Shown here piece after piece: positions 1 through 11,831 of a DNA stretch of 64,000 nucleotides; within the stretch, counting starts at the first letter, position 1, and the number at the start of each line of letters is the position of its first letter. Position numbers and translations under genes: made by a program. The notes under the pieces are model-generated. The model was not told where the DNA came from. It searched no databases and was given only the letters and a program-made list of their open reading frames with translations. This DNA is from Craterostigma plantagineum. Lineage: Eukaryota; Streptophyta; Magnoliopsida; Lamiales; Linderniaceae. The stretch is taken from contig JAPQWV010000005.1 in NCBI GenBank assembly GCA_027422505.1, positions 13,521,501 through 13,585,500 on the forward strand, given 5' to 3'.

Positions 1-1050
1 TTCCGCCTGTATATGACACTCCACAAGGCCATGGAGCACCTCCATGACGAGGGTGAAGAGGTATGGTGAAATGGGGTCCCCTTGGCGCATTCCTCTCTTT
101 CCAGCAAAGAACCTTGTCGGTCTCCCATTAAGGTTGATGGAAAAAGTGGTCGTTGTCAAGCAGCTCCGTATCCACTCAATATATCGTGGGTGGAATCCCA
201 TCGCCTGCATCGTCGCCAGCAGAAAACTCCATTCCACCTTATCATAGGCCTTGGCTAGATCGACCTTAAGCATAGCCCGTGGGGGACGGCTTTTCCTGGT
301 GTACCCTAGGCAAAGTTCCTGTGCCAGAAGTATAATATCACTAATGCGCCTTCCAGGTATAAATGCCGTCTGCGATGCGTGGACCAGCCCTCCCAGCACT
401 GATTTCAACCGATTAGCCAAAACCTTCGAAATTATTTTGTATAGGACGTTGCAGCACGATATGGGACGGAAGTCTTTCGATCGACGTGGCGACTCACACT
501 TAGGTATGAGCGTGATAAGCGTACTATTAAGCCCCTTAAGTAGGCGGCCCGTAGCGAAGAAATCCTTAGTCGCTCGTATCACATCAGGGCCGACCGTCCC
601 CCAAGCCACTTTGAAGAAAGCGGCTGTATAGCCATCAGGCCCCGGCGCCTTCTCATCCCCCATAGAGAATAGCGCATGTTTCACCTCAAGGTCTTCAACT
701 GGGGGGACCATGTCTAAGGACGTAGCTGGGGAGAGCTTACGCGTGATAGCCCCCTGTACCTCGGCCATGTCCACCGGTGACGCTCGTGCGGATGTGCCAA
801 GTAATTCCTGATAAAACCCCAGTAACTCCCCTTCCACCTCTTCTAGCGTATTAAGTAGGTCTCCAGTTGGGCCTTCCAATGAGATGATTCGATTAGTCGC
901 TCGACGAACCGCCACCTTCCTGAAGAAGTAAGATGAGCATTGATCGCCATCCTTGAGCCAAGCAAGCTTGGCCCTTTGGGATAACGCCGTATGCTCTACA
1001 TCGACAGCCCTAGCGTAGAGAAACCGACAATGCCGTTCAAGATCATGAAA
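1..1050 (-). pseudogene. LINE A, ORF2 reverse-transcriptase fragment (5'-truncated, runs off left edge)
   Basis: Read on the minus strand, the stretch is open from about 1050 to base 1 and encodes the first half of an L1-like reverse transcriptase. Visible motifs in order are AWLKDGDQ, GDEKAPGPDGY, FRPISCCNVLYKI, AFIPGRRISD, the catalytic-Asp motif KVDLAKAYDKVEW and GDPISPYLF. The FADD motif would lie beyond the edge. It aligns codon for codon with ORF2 of LINE G at 35840-36890. The 5' end stops abruptly near 1050, with short repeated words (GAAACCGACA) at the boundary, as expected of a 5'-truncated target-primed insertion. No stop or frameshift was seen in the visible part, but the copy lacks its endonuclease and cannot be complete. 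Confidence 0.9.
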
Positions 1051-1245
1051 CCGACAGCCCTTTGTTTATGTTTTTACATAGCATACTATAGAAACAAATG
1101 TCGTCATTTTTCCGTACTCTTTATTTTTTATCCTAGCTTTTTTTTTGCAATTTCTATTATCGTAAATGTTTGATGTTTCATTATTTTATGTCGCTATTGA
1201 TTATATAGCTTCGTTTATTTTTTATGAAAATTAATATTAATTTAT
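1051..1245. other. AT-rich intergenic stretch
   Basis: AT-rich sequence with T-runs between the LINE A truncation point and the GC-richer repeat at 1246. I see no coding motif or recognisable element here. Confidence 0.5.
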
Positions 1246-1430
1246 TGGGTATATACATGAATATGGGAAACCCGAATTCCCCGCGGGAACCGATCACCGA
1301 ACGGTGATTTCCCATCCCCAAACCAATTCATCATGAGTGGTGAATTAGTAGGGATGGTATTAATAACGAAAATTTGGTATGGGGATGGTACATCCAATAC
1401 CAGCCCCGAACCCGCCCATTGCCACCCCTA
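1246..1430. repeat. Possible hAT-like transposon end fragment
   Basis: This short segment has the composition of plant repeats whose complement begins with TAGGGGTGGCAATGGGCGGG and continues with GGGATGGG-type words. Such ends resemble terminal parts of some hAT-type elements. Only one end is visible, no paired terminal repeat or 8-bp duplication was found, and it abuts a truncated copia LTR at 1431. Assignment to hAT is an inference from resemblance only. Confidence 0.25.
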
Positions 1431-2145
1431 ATACCGGCGTGATAATCTAGCCCGGAAGCCCCGGGATACAGACGAGGTGTAGCCACGTCCATCTAGGGCG
1501 ACGACAAAAGAAATCCCGTTCACCGAAGGTATACCTCGAACCTAACGATTTGATTTACGAAAAATACCAAACGATATCGGAATAATTCGCAAGACCCCTT
1601 GTTGGAAACATCGGGAAGTGTAGAATTATTCTGGAAAAATTTGGTATCGATTGGAAATCGTTTCGGTCGCCAAATAGTTAAAAGACGGCAAACTGCCGCT
1701 TTACTCGAATTAATAATTTCGAACCACAGATTTGTTTTTGTGAAAATACCAAACGACATCGGAATAATTCGAAAGACCTATCGTTGCGAACGTTGGGAAG
1801 TGTAGAATTATTCTGGAAAATTTGGTATTGATCAAAAATCATTTCGGTCTCCAAATAATCGAAAAACTGCTGGTTGTCGCTTTGTACGATTAATTTGGAT
1901 CTAAATTATTAATTCGAATAAATTGGAAATAAATTCGAATTTTGATAATTCGAATTAACCGAGATCTCCCGAGGCTTAGGGCAGTATCTTAGTCCTTCGG
2001 GAGAAGTCGAATGGCGTAAGGTTGAATTTAGATATTAAAAATCGAAAATTCGCCACCCTACGCCGCTCGGTACAAACCGTGCTTCCGCTATAGCCACATT
2101 GCGCTGTTCGGGGGCCGGCGTCGATTAATCGGGCCCATCCCAACA
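1431..2145 (+). repeat. copia-L LTR, copy 1 (3' part only)
   Basis: It matches the last ~660 bp of the copia-L LTR at 14293-14955 and ends in CCCAACA directly before a primer-binding site. Roughly the first 1.7 kb of the LTR is missing. It contains two copies of an internal unit starting at 1547 and 1729 (period about 182 bp). The same unit is present twice in the 14-kb LTR and once in the LTR ending at 6938. Confidence 0.85.
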
Positions 2146-2146
2146 G

Positions 2147-2158
2147 TGGTATCAGAGC
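2147..2158 (+). other. Primer-binding site, copia-L copy 1
   Basis: TGGTATCAGAGC, complementary to the 3' end of plant initiator Met-tRNA, lies one base after the LTR end CAACA. This is the normal minus-strand priming site of plant copia elements. Confidence 0.9.
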
Positions 2159-3248
2159 CAAGGCTCATGAATGTTTCGACCGAAGGCCTCGAAAGCCGAT
2201 GTGGCGAACGAACTGTCGACGTAGTTTGGAGACTATCGTTTCTCGTGACGTCGGTTGGGCACCCGACGTCAAAATTCTTTGTTGCATGTTTATGTGGGAC
2301 ATTTACGCGGGCTTAGGTTCTAATTGGGTTATTTGTTTAAGGGCCGTTTGCCGCCCCCCGGTATGTACATGAATTATGGGTTGTTTGGGAAATAATTCCC
2401 CCCGTGTTGTATTTTATCGCTTTATTAGATAAGTTAGATAAATGACGGCCGTTCGATGCAAGGCGAGGTTGGAGGGTTCGACGACCACCGTGTTGATGAC
2501 TCGACGTTTAGAAGATCGAAGACCACGGTCGTTTTACGACTCATGTAATAGGACCAGTCTAGAAATAGCCCGCATATTTGTCCATTTAAATTGCTTTCCT
2601 AGGGTTAGGAATTTATTTAACGCATTTACGTGCTCGTGCTTAAGTTTAATATGCTATGAGTTACAAATATCTCCCGATAGAATACTAAGTGAGTAAAGGG
2701 ATTGGATGCCCTGTCTTCTATCAAGCTCGGGTTTAGTTGTTACGAAACCCAAATGCAAGGTTTGGTTTCGGGTATGCCGGCGCCTTGCATTTGCTTTCGT
2801 TTCGGCTTGCTCGAGTGCGTTTACGCTGCTCGCCAAGATCACACTGTATGGTAAAATGTACGGTTCAAGTGTGCGGTTTTGAGCAAAGTTGATAGGTCGC
2901 ACTTAGACAGTCATACAGCCTTGTTCCGGGTTTGCCGGTGGGAGTCCCTGACTGAGACAAAGATAGTTGAGACATTCGACAAGGTCGGATTCGTGCGGAG
3001 CACGACTTCGTGGGCCGCTGCAAACCAATAAAACGACAGAGGTTGAGGTTTGCACCCGTCCACGGGGACATCAACTCCACTATCGAAGTTATCAACGAAA
3101 CTTCCAAAACATCCGTAGGGAGAATGGAGTTTATGAAAAGATAGTGGGAGTCAAACGGAATAAAAAGTCCTTGTTCGCGTTTGATAACCTATACAATCGA
3201 CTTAATATGCCTTTTATTTTCTGCAGCATTTTCTCTCTTTGTGAAATC
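2159..3248 (+). other. copia-L untranslated leader, copy 1
   Basis: About 1.1 kb between primer site and gag start, collinear with 6952-8038 of the second copia-L copy. Short open frames here overlap on both strands and show no family motif, so I regard them as chance ORFs in a leader. Confidence 0.75.
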
Positions 3249-3606
3249 ATGTCGACCGCTTTAAATGTACTGCTCTAGGAGAATAGGTTGACTGGGCCAA
3301 ACTATTCAGACTGGCTTCGCAACTTGAGGATTTTCCTTGAGATTGAGAACCTAATTTATATCCTTGACTCCGAAATGCCGCAAGCCCCAGGGGCGCGGGC
3401 ATCCGAGCAGGCTCGTGCCGCTTATGACAAGCGACTGCACGACGAGAAGCTCGTAAAGGCTCATGTCCTCGGATCGATGAGTAACGCACTGCAGCGTAGC
3501 CATGAAAATATGGCTGATGCTCGGGTGATGGTTCAACATTTGAAAGAGCTTTACGGTGAGACGTCTAGGACAGCTCGCTATGCGACTTCGTCGCAGCTCT
3601 TCCGAT
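3249..3606 (+). pseudogene. copia-L gag fragment, copy 1
   Basis: It starts with ATG at 3249 and aligns with gag codons 1 to about 119 of the copy at 8039. Codon 10 is TAG (3276-3278) where the other copy has AAG, so translation would stop at once. The gag match ends near 3606, where the sequence changes to gypsy-K protease. Everything downstream (zinc knuckle, protease, integrase, RT) is missing from this copy. It is a broken capsid-protein gene fused to another element by deletion or recombination. Confidence 0.8.
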
Positions 3607-4857
3607 TGACTGCCCAGTGGAGCATCAGCCCGAACCAACCAGATTTTGCGAGACTGCCCAGTGTTAGTAAACGAACAAGAATTGCCGGTTGATTTGATAG
3701 TCATTCCAATGAATGATTACGAAGTAATTCTTGGAATGGACTGGTTGTCGATGTATGGGGCAGTTATTGACTGCAACCAGAAGAAAGTCACCTTAAACCT
3801 GAAAGAAACTGAGCCCTTTACTTTCACGGGAACCAGCAAAGGCAGGAATATTTCTAAAATTTCTGCAATGAAGGCGCAACGACTAATCAAGACAGGATGT
3901 GAAGCCTACCTTGTGTTTGCAATAACGATGGAAGAACACTCACTCCCGAAATTAGAAAAAGTACCTGTAGTACAAGAATTCCCTGACGTATTTCCTGAAG
4001 ATCTACCAGGACTTCCTCCTGATCGGGAGATCCAATTTACCATCGACCTAATACCAGGAGCAGCGCTGATCTCAAAGGCCCATTATCGATTAGCTCCTAC
4101 CGAATTGAAAGAGTTGAAAGAACAATTAGATGAGTTACTTCAGAAAGGGTTTATCCAACCAAGCTTTTCTCCCTGGGGAGCGCCAATTCTGTTTGTGAAG
4201 AAGAAAGATGGATCGATGCGTTTATGTATCGATTACAGAGAATTAACCAAGCTCACAATTAAGAACAAGTATCCCTTGCCAAGGATCGATGACTTATTTG
4301 ACCAATTACAAGGCGCAACGGTATTTTCGAAGATAGATTTACGTTCGGGGTACCATCAGCTGAAGATTCGCGAAGAGGATATCCCAAAGACAGCATTCAG
4401 CACCCGATACGGCCACTACGAGTTTTTAGTCATGCCTTTCGGGCTGACTAACGCACCGGCAGCATTCATGAACTTGATGAATCGCGTATTCAAGCCATAC
4501 CTGGACAAGTTTGTTATCGTATTTATTGATGACATACTTATCTATTCAAAGACAAAGGAAGAGCACAAACAACATCTGAAGATCGTCCTCGAAATACTAC
4601 GAGAAAAGCAGTTGTACGCTAAGTTTAAGAAATGTGAATTTTGGTTGAACCAAGTAGCATTTCTTGGACACATCATTTCAGAGGCAGGAATCTCTGTAGA
4701 TCCGAGTAAGATAGAAGCAATTAACAATTGGCCCCAACCAACGAACGTTACTGAAGTACGTAGCTTTTTAGGACTAGCGGGATACTACAGAAAATTCATC
4801 AAGGATTTCTCGAAGATCGCCTCAACACTAACGAAGCTGACGAAGAAGAATACTCCA
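3607..4857 (+). pseudogene. gypsy-K pol, part 1: protease end and reverse transcriptase
   Basis: The frame open to 4860 encodes the C-terminal half of a retropepsin (ILGMDWL at about 3731) and then a Ty3/gypsy reverse transcriptase. RT motifs are [25 protein letters not shown], the catalytic [33 protein letters not shown] (4522-4533, the YxDD box) and [11 protein letters not shown], then the start of the RT/RNase H linker ([11 protein letters not shown]). Gag and the protease active site are missing upstream. The frame is cut at 4857 inside the linker by a copia-L LTR. The pol gene resumes at 14956, after a loss of roughly 100 codons covering the start of RNase H. Domain order and the C-terminus suggest a Tekay-type chromovirus. 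Confidence 0.9.
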
Positions 4858-6938
4858 TAACACCCGAATATTTGAGTTGGACGTCTGATTCTCGTGGGGA
4901 CGAGGGAGGAGACACCGGAGGGTCCTTAATCTCAGCGTTAAATAAAAGTCCGTAAGTCTAAGGATTATAGATGGGTGACAAGATATTAGAATATGACTTA
5001 TCCATTGACGGCCACATAGTATTGGTAGTGTCACCGATTATCTGAGAGGTAGTGGGTCGTGATGGAGGTATTGGTGATCGGAGAGATTGCGTATTCGGAC
5101 ATTCGGCTCGTATTCGTCTCGATCACATGACTAGGATGTTGTAAATGATTGAACGAATGACTATAGCAGCCTCAGACCGATAGGGTCATTGACGGATTTG
5201 CTTTCGCGATTTCGGTTTGTCGCTAGTTGGCTAGGCTCGCAAGTGTTCGGAAATGGGACACGGGCCAAAGACGAAACGCAACTGACTTTACGGAGGTGAT
5301 TGCCGGGCTTTGACTACTATCGGGATTCACTGCCTATATTCGTATAGGTTAACGTCCTATGAGGTAATCGGAAAATAACGATTATAAAGTCTTCGGCCGA
5401 AGCTTAGAAAGCTCGCTCGTATTAGATACGGAGCGGAGTTTAAATAATCGGTTGGGTCTCGATTATAACACAGAGTTAGGTCAATGAGTATTACATGGCT
5501 CTCACCTAACCGGGACGCAAGTGAAAAGCATAAGAGGTATTTAAATATATACACTGTAGTCGGTTCGCCCGAATTTCGATTAGATCAAAATTCGTTCTCA
5601 ATTGGGATCTGTCCGATACCGCGGGATTGGCTAGGCGATTACTGGGACTCGGGGATTCCTCCCGTGCCAGTTGAGACGGACCTAGAGAGTCGCGCTTAAA
5701 AATGGTAATGAACTTGAACGAAAACGGCGCGTTTTTCTCTAGAACCTAACGAATGGGATTCGTTGAGGTAGTGGCAAAGTTGATACGAGGTGTCGATGAT
5801 TTAGTTGAATTCCTGTGACAGTCACAGGAATAATTAGGACTTGAGATTGTCTTAAGTGTTTAATTAATTAACTAAATGAGGCTCGATTGTAATTAGAATA
5901 ATTAGATTGGATTTAATTATTTTATTACTTAAAATTGAGGGACTAAATTAAGAATTTAGAAACCTCATAGGCCAAAATGGAATAAACTAAAAATGTGCAT
6001 GTTGACTTGGTCATTGTACATGTGTACATTCCATTTCATGCCACATGGTTGAGGTGGCAAGTGACTCATTCATGCATGAACATGACAAGTGTTATATAAA
6101 AACTGATAAACAATCATAGTGGATTTTTACTACATGACACCTCATGGGCTTAGGTGTGAAACAATAGTTACATGCATAAATAAAGAAAAAGGCAATGTTA
6201 GAAGCTAAGAGTAAGCCTATGCACTTGACCCACAAAAAAAAAAGTCCAACGTGAGGGGAGAAAAAGTTCTTTGTCATTTGCTCTCAACAACTAAAAACAC
6301 TAGAGAGAAAAGAAACAAAGTGAGTTGAAGTTAGAACTTCTCAAGCCACGTCAAGCCACGGGATCGTTTGACGAGTCCCGACGCCCGAACCGAACTGTGT
6401 TAGCCATCGGGAGCAGTCTCGGAAGTTCGACCAAGGTCATACCGGCGTGACAATCTAGCCCGGAGGCCCCGGGAACCAGACGAGGCGCAGCGACGCTCAT
6501 CAAAGGTGTAATCACGTACGCCGAAGGTATATTTCGAACCCTACTGATTTGATTTTACGAAAAATACCAAACGACATCGGAATGATTCGAAAGACCCCTC
6601 GTTGCGATCGTCGGGAAGTTTAGAATCAATCTGGAAAATTTGGCATTGATTGGAAAAGCTGCCGGCTACCGCTTTGTTCGAACTAGTTTGGAATGAAATT
6701 ATTAATTCGAATAAAGTTGTACTAAATTCGAATTTGAGAAGTTCGAATTAGACGTGGTCTCCTGAGGCTCAGGGCAGTATCTTGAGCCCTCGGGAGAAGC
6801 CGAAGGGCGCTAGGTCGAATTTAGATGTTGGAAATCGAAAATTCGGCACCCTACGCCGCTCGGTTCAAAACGCGCTTCAGCTATCGCCACGTCGCGTTGT
6901 CCGGGGGCCGGCGTCGATTAATCGGGCCCACCCCAACA
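4858..6938 (+). repeat. copia-L 5' LTR (first ~200 bp missing)
   Basis: It aligns with 12748-14955 of the 3' LTR and ends in CCCCAACA before the primer site. The first ~201 bp of the LTR, including the TGTTAGGG end, are absent, so a deletion removed them together with adjacent gypsy-K sequence. It has a single copy of the ~181-bp internal unit (starting near 6545), whereas the 3' LTR has two. Confidence 0.9.
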
Positions 6939-6939
6939 G

Positions 6940-6951
6940 TGGTATCAGAGC
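6940..6951 (+). other. Primer-binding site of copia-L
   Basis: TGGTATCAGAGC, one base after the LTR end; complementary to initiator Met-tRNA. Confidence 0.92.
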
Positions 6952-8038
6952 TACGGCTCATGCATGGTTCGACGGAAGGCCTCGAAAGCCGATATGGCGA
7001 ACGAACGGTCGACGTAGTTTGGAGACTATCGTTGCTCGTGACGTCGGTCGGGCACCCGGTGTCAAAATTCTGTGTTGCATGTTTATGTGGGACATTTACG
7101 CGGGCTTAGGTTCTAACCGGGTTATTTGTTTAAGGGGTCGTTTGCTGCCCCCCGGTATGTACATGGATTACGGGTTGTTCGGGAAATAATTCCCCCGTGT
7201 TGTATTTTATCGCTTTATTAGATAAGGTAGATAAAATGACGGCCGTTCGATGCAAGGCGATATTGGAGGGTTCGACGACCCAGGTGACGACGAGTCGACG
7301 TTTGGAGATCGAAGACCCCGGTCGTTTTACGACCCATGTAATAGGACCATTTTAGAAATAGCCCGCATATTTGTCCATTTAAATTGCTTTCCTAGGGTTA
7401 GGAATTTAATTAACGCATTTATGTGCTCGTGCTTAATTTTTATTTGCTATGAGAACACAAACTCCCATAAAATACGAAGTGAGAAAAGGGATTGGATGCC
7501 CTGTCTTCTATCAAGCTCGGGTTTAGTTGTTACAAAACCTAAATGCAAGATTTGGTTCCGGGTATGCCAGTGCCTTGCATTTGTTTTCGTTGCAATTTGC
7601 GCGAGTGCATTAGCGCCGCTCGCCAAGACCACACTGTGCGGTAAAACGTACGGTTCAAGTGTGCGGTTTTGAGCAAAGTTGATAGGTCGCACTTAGACAG
7701 TCACACCGCCTTGTTTCGGGTTTGCAGGCGGGGGTCCCTGACTGAGACAAAGATAGTTGCGACATTCGACGAGGTCGGATTCGTGCAGAGCACGACTTCG
7801 TGGGCCGCTGCAAACCAATAAAACGACAGAGGTTGAGGTTTGCATCCGCCCACGGGGACATCAACTCCACTATCAAAGTTATCAACGAAGCTTCCAAAAC
7901 AACCAATGGGACAAAATGGTGTTTATGAAAATGTAGTGGGAGTGAAACGGAATAGAAGTCCTTGTTCGCGTTTGATGATCTTTACAAACGACTAAATATG
8001 TCTTTTATTTTCTGCAGTTTTTTCTCTCAGTATTAATT
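6952..8038 (+). other. copia-L untranslated leader
   Basis: About 1.09 kb between primer site and gag, closely matching 2159-3248. I see no conserved coding motif. The long leader is unusual for copia but is shared by both copies, so it is a family trait. Confidence 0.75.
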
Positions 8039-9370
8039 ATGTCCACCGCTTTAAACATACTGCTCAAGGAGAATAGGTTGACTGGGTCGAACTATTCAGA
8101 CTGGCTTCGCAACCTGAGGATTTTCCTTCATATTGAGAACCTAGTGTATATCCTTGACTCCGAGTTGCCGCCGGCCCCAGGGGCTCGGGGAACCGAGCAG
8201 GCTCGTGCCGCTTATGACAAGCGACTACGCGACGAGCAGCTCGTAAAGGCACATGTCCTCGGATCGATGAGTAACACACCGCAGCGTAGCCATGAGGGTA
8301 TGGCTGACGCTCGAGCGATGGTTCAGCATCTGACAGAGCTTTATGGTGAGACGTCGAGGATAGCTCGCTATGCGGCCTCATCGCAGCTCATCCGATCGAG
8401 GATGTCTGAGGGTGAGAACGTCAGCGAACATGTTATGAACATGATCACCATGATCGAGAGGTTGGAGACTCTCAATTTCCGATTTGATCGGGAATTACAA
8501 AACGATCTCATCTTGCAGTCTCTCCCTCCGTCCTTCAATGCGTTCATTGTGAACTATCATCTGAACGGTATGACGCTGACGCTTCCTGATCTGATGAATC
8601 AGTTAGCAACAGCGCAAAGTCAGATGAAGAGAGCAAAGCAGACTGCACTTGTCGCCACCTCTTCGAAGCCCCAGAAAGGCAAAAAGAAGAAGGGCAACAA
8701 GCTCAAGGCAAAAGGGAAGGTTTCTAACAAGAACAAATCTTCTGGGAAATCGAAGCAGACCGGTGTAAAGCCGAGGGATAGGTGTCTGCATTGCGGTGCG
8801 CTGGGCCACTGGAAGCGGGACTGTCCGAAGCTCAAAGGTGAGCAGGCTGCGTCAGGTAAGGAACTTAATGTTTTAGAAACAGTTTGTTCTACATCTGTAT
8901 ACTCTACTTCCTGGATATTAGATTCTGGAGCTAGTACTCACATTTGTGTGTCCACTCAGGGTCTGGGACCAAGTAGAGCGCTTGGGGAGCGGGAGATCGA
9001 GGTCAGAGTGGATAGCGGGGATAGTCTCTCGGCAAGCCACGTCGGATCGAGATCTCTTACTTTGTTATCTGGGCATGTGTTGCGTTTGTACGATTATCTT
9101 GTACTCCCGAGGGGTTTTAAGAACATCGTCTCCATTCCTGTTCTGAGCAGGAATGATTATGTATTTAACTTTAATAAAAGTACATGCCACATTATGTATC
9201 GAGACAAAAATGTTGGCAACGCGACACTTTTTAATGGTTTGTACTATTTAAATACCCAGAACGACGTATCTGTGAATACTATCACAAACAAACGAAAGTC
9301 AGGAATAAATGCGAGGTACCTGTGGCATCTTCAATTAGGCATACTGGAGAATGCAAGATCCATGAGTTAG
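8039..9370 (+). pseudogene. copia-L gag and protease
   Basis: A 443-codon frame from ATG 8039. Residues 1-200 are a copia Gag/UBN2-type capsid region, and residues 205-245 are lysine-rich. A CCHC zinc knuckle (C249, C252, H257, C262; CLHCGALGHWKRDC) follows. The aspartic protease motif ILDSGAST has its catalytic Asp at residue 295. A GAG-pre-integrase segment starts near residue 400. The frame breaks near 9340: the sequence reads LWHLQLGILE where the domain expects LGHxGEC, which fits a one-base deletion. Integrase continues in the next frame. Capsid, RNA-binding and protease parts look intact. Confidence 0.9.
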
Positions 9371-9683
9371 AGAAAAACGGGATTTTGAAACCGTTGGGAT
9401 CAGATCCCTATCCGACTTGTGAGTCGTGCCTCCAAGGAAAAATGACTCGATCACCCTTCACAGGGACATTTAATAGAGCCACGGAAATTCTCGGTTTGAT
9501 TCACACGGACGTTTGCGGGCCATTCAATGTGAAGGGTCGAGGTGACTTCCACTATTTTATTACCTTCACGGATGACCACAGTTGTTACGAACTCGTGTAT
9601 CTGATAAGGTATAAAGCTGATGCTCTTGAAAAATTCAAGGAGTATAAGGCATTGGTGGAAAAGCAAACGTCGAAACTCATTAA
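9334..9683 (+). pseudogene. copia-L integrase, N-terminal part
   Basis: After the frameshift the frame reads HTGECKIHELEKNG, then CESCLQGKM (the CxxC of the H2C2 zinc site), then GLIHTDVCGPF, which holds the first catalytic Asp, and FITFTDDHS. The frame is interrupted after KLI by the MITE at 9684 and resumes as KAIRSDRGGEY after 10269. Integrase would join element cDNA to the genome. Confidence 0.88.
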
Positions 9684-10269
9684 TGCTACGTTTGGATTGG
9701 GGGATTTCGATTTGAAATCCGAATTTCATTCAAATAACCCGTTTGGCAACCGCTCGGATTTGGATTTCGATTTCATCCAAATCCGAGGAGAATCCGAGCG
9801 CTTGTATTTTGATGGATTTGAAATTCAATCGGAAACGGTCCGTTTTCGAAATACCAAATCTTGCCGTGATTATTTTCTTAAATTATTATTATTATTATTA
9901 TTATTATTGATAAACGATGAGTCGAGCCGACCCGCGAGCTCGACGAACGACGAGTCGAGTCGGCCGACGAGCTCGACGACATGAGTACTCGCGAGCTCGA
10001 TGAGCCCGCTCGAGCTCGACGACCGATGAGTCGAGCCGGCTTGCGAACTCGACGACCGATGAGTCAAGTCGGCTCGCGAACTCGATGAGCCTGCTCGAGC
10101 TCGATGATCGATGGCTCAAGCCGGCTCGAGAGCTCGAGGACATTTTGAAATTCGGATTTTCGAAATCCTAACGTTTGCCAAACGGTGGAAAGGATTTAAA
10201 ATTTGGATTTCAGAATTCATAATTTCAAATCACGGATTTCAATTCAAATACATCAATCCAAACGCAACC
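9684..10269. mobile_element. PIF/Harbinger-like MITE inside copia-L integrase
   Basis: A 586-bp insert flanked by TAA duplications (9681-9683 and 10270-10272). The left end TGCTACGTTTGGATTG pairs with the complement of the right end GGTTGCGTTTGGATTG, 13 of 16 bases matching. A 3-bp TWA target duplication and a GTTTGGATT-type terminal repeat are typical of PIF/Harbinger MITEs. Removing the insert and one TAA restores the integrase frame KLIKAIRSDRGG. Inside are a (TTA)n run at about 9883-9909 and a GC-rich array at about 9915-10140 made of GAGCTCGACGA/GATGAGTCGAGCCGGC words. It has no transposase. Confidence 0.85.
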
Positions 10270-10272
10270 TAA

Positions 10273-10795
10273 AGCCATTCGATCGGATCGAGGAGGCGAG
10301 TACATGAGTGTCGAGTTTGACCAGCTCTTGAAAGAGAATGGTATATTATCACAGATGACTCCGCCCGATACGCCACAGTTGAATGGCGTGGCCGAACGTA
10401 GAACCCGAACTTTATTAGATATGGTTCGTTCTATGTTAAGCTATACAGATTTACCGATGTCATTGTGGGGACACGCGCTATTGATAGTGGCGTATACCAT
10501 TAGCCGGTGTCCCTCGAAGTCTGTTAACGACATTCCGTATGAGATATGGACTGGTCGTTTACCCAGCTTATCACATATTAGGATCTGGGGTTGCCCCGCC
10601 TATGTGAAAATGTTGAAAACAGACAAACTGGAGTCTAGGTCAATGAAAGGACGTTTCATAGGTTACTCCGAAGACTCTATGGGGTACCTATTCTATTTTC
10701 ACGATGATCAGAGGATCGTTGTGGTCCTGCACACACACTTTCTTGAGGACGAATTCATTCGAGATTGTGGCGTTGGCCGAGAGGTCACTCTCTAG
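10273..10795 (+). pseudogene. copia-L integrase, C-terminal part
   Basis: It continues the integrase core after the MITE: IRSDRGGEY carries the second catalytic Asp, and LNGVAERRTRTLLDM the catalytic Glu. GCPAYVKM and KGRFIGYSEDSMGY are the usual copia integrase C-terminal motifs. Two in-frame TAG codons at 10793 and 10799 separate it from the linker that leads into RT at 10826 in the same frame. Confidence 0.88.
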
Positions 10796-10825
10796 GAGTA
10801 GTCGACCGAAACACCCTCACAAAAT

Positions 10826-11831
10826 TTGGAATCGGATGGTTCGAGCGAACCAGTCTTGCGACGATCTGAAAGGATGCCATGCCAACCACAGCGGTATGGC
10901 ATGTCACATGTCGAACACAATTATGTTGCGACTAGGGGACTTCTAAGAGAAGATCCCGCTACTTTCGATCAAGCTATATCCGATGTTGACTCAACGAGAT
11001 GGGTTGAGGCTATGCGGGCTGAGATGGACTCAATGTACTCCAACAAAGTCTGGACTCTTGTAGACCTACCGGCCGGTTTCAGACCAATTGGTTGTAAATG
11101 GATATACAAGAGAAAGATTGGATCTGACGGACAAGTTGAGACGTACAAGGCCAGGTTGGTTGCCAAGGGCTATAACCAAAAAGAAGGAGTCGACTATGAG
11201 GAGACTTTTTCGCCTGTAGCCATGATCAAGTCTATCAGCATAATGCTCTCAATAGCCGCGCACTATGATTATGAGATTTGGCAGATGGACGTCAAAACGG
11301 CATTCCTTAATGGATTCCTCAAGGAGGAGATCTATATGGAGCAGCCAAAAGGTTTTGAGTCGCATGCAGATGCTCACAAAGTGTGCAAACTGAATCGGTC
11401 CATTTATGGACTGAAATAGGCCTCTCGCAGCTGGAACCTACGTTTCGATGAAGCAGTTCAGAACTTCGGATTCGAGAAAAACGTAGATGAACCATGTGTC
11501 TACAGAAAACAGTGGGAGTATGGTGCCGTTCCTTGTATTGTACGTGGATGATATCCTTTTGATAGGAAATGACACCGGGAGGCTCTCTTCGGTGAAAGCA
11601 TGGATTTCAACCGAATTCTCCATGAAAGATCTGGGAGAAGCGACGTATATACTCGGTATTCGCTTATTCAGGGATCGAGCGAACAAAACGATCGGCTTAT
11701 CTCAGGCCCTTTACTTAGAGAAAATCCTGAAGAAATTCAGAATGGATGACTCTAAGAGAAGGTTCTTACCTATGCAACATGGGGTCCATTTGTCGAAATC
11801 AATGTCACCTCAAAGTGAGGAAGACCGATGA
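10826..11831 (+). pseudogene. copia-L reverse transcriptase
   Basis: Ty1/copia RT domain (RVT_2). Seen motifs are [48 protein letters not shown] (first catalytic Asp), SIYGLK and LYVDDILLIGND, with the YVDD box at 11541-11552. A TAG at 11417-11419 replaces the expected CAG of LKQASR. A one-base loss near 11505 shifts the frame before YVDD, and a TGA at 11829-11831 interrupts the link to RNase H. The catalytic residues persist but the frame does not. Confidence 0.9.

Noticed and set aside
9870..10143. Ser/Arg-rich minus-strand frames
   Set aside because: They translate the GC-rich repeat array of the MITE; low-complexity artefact.
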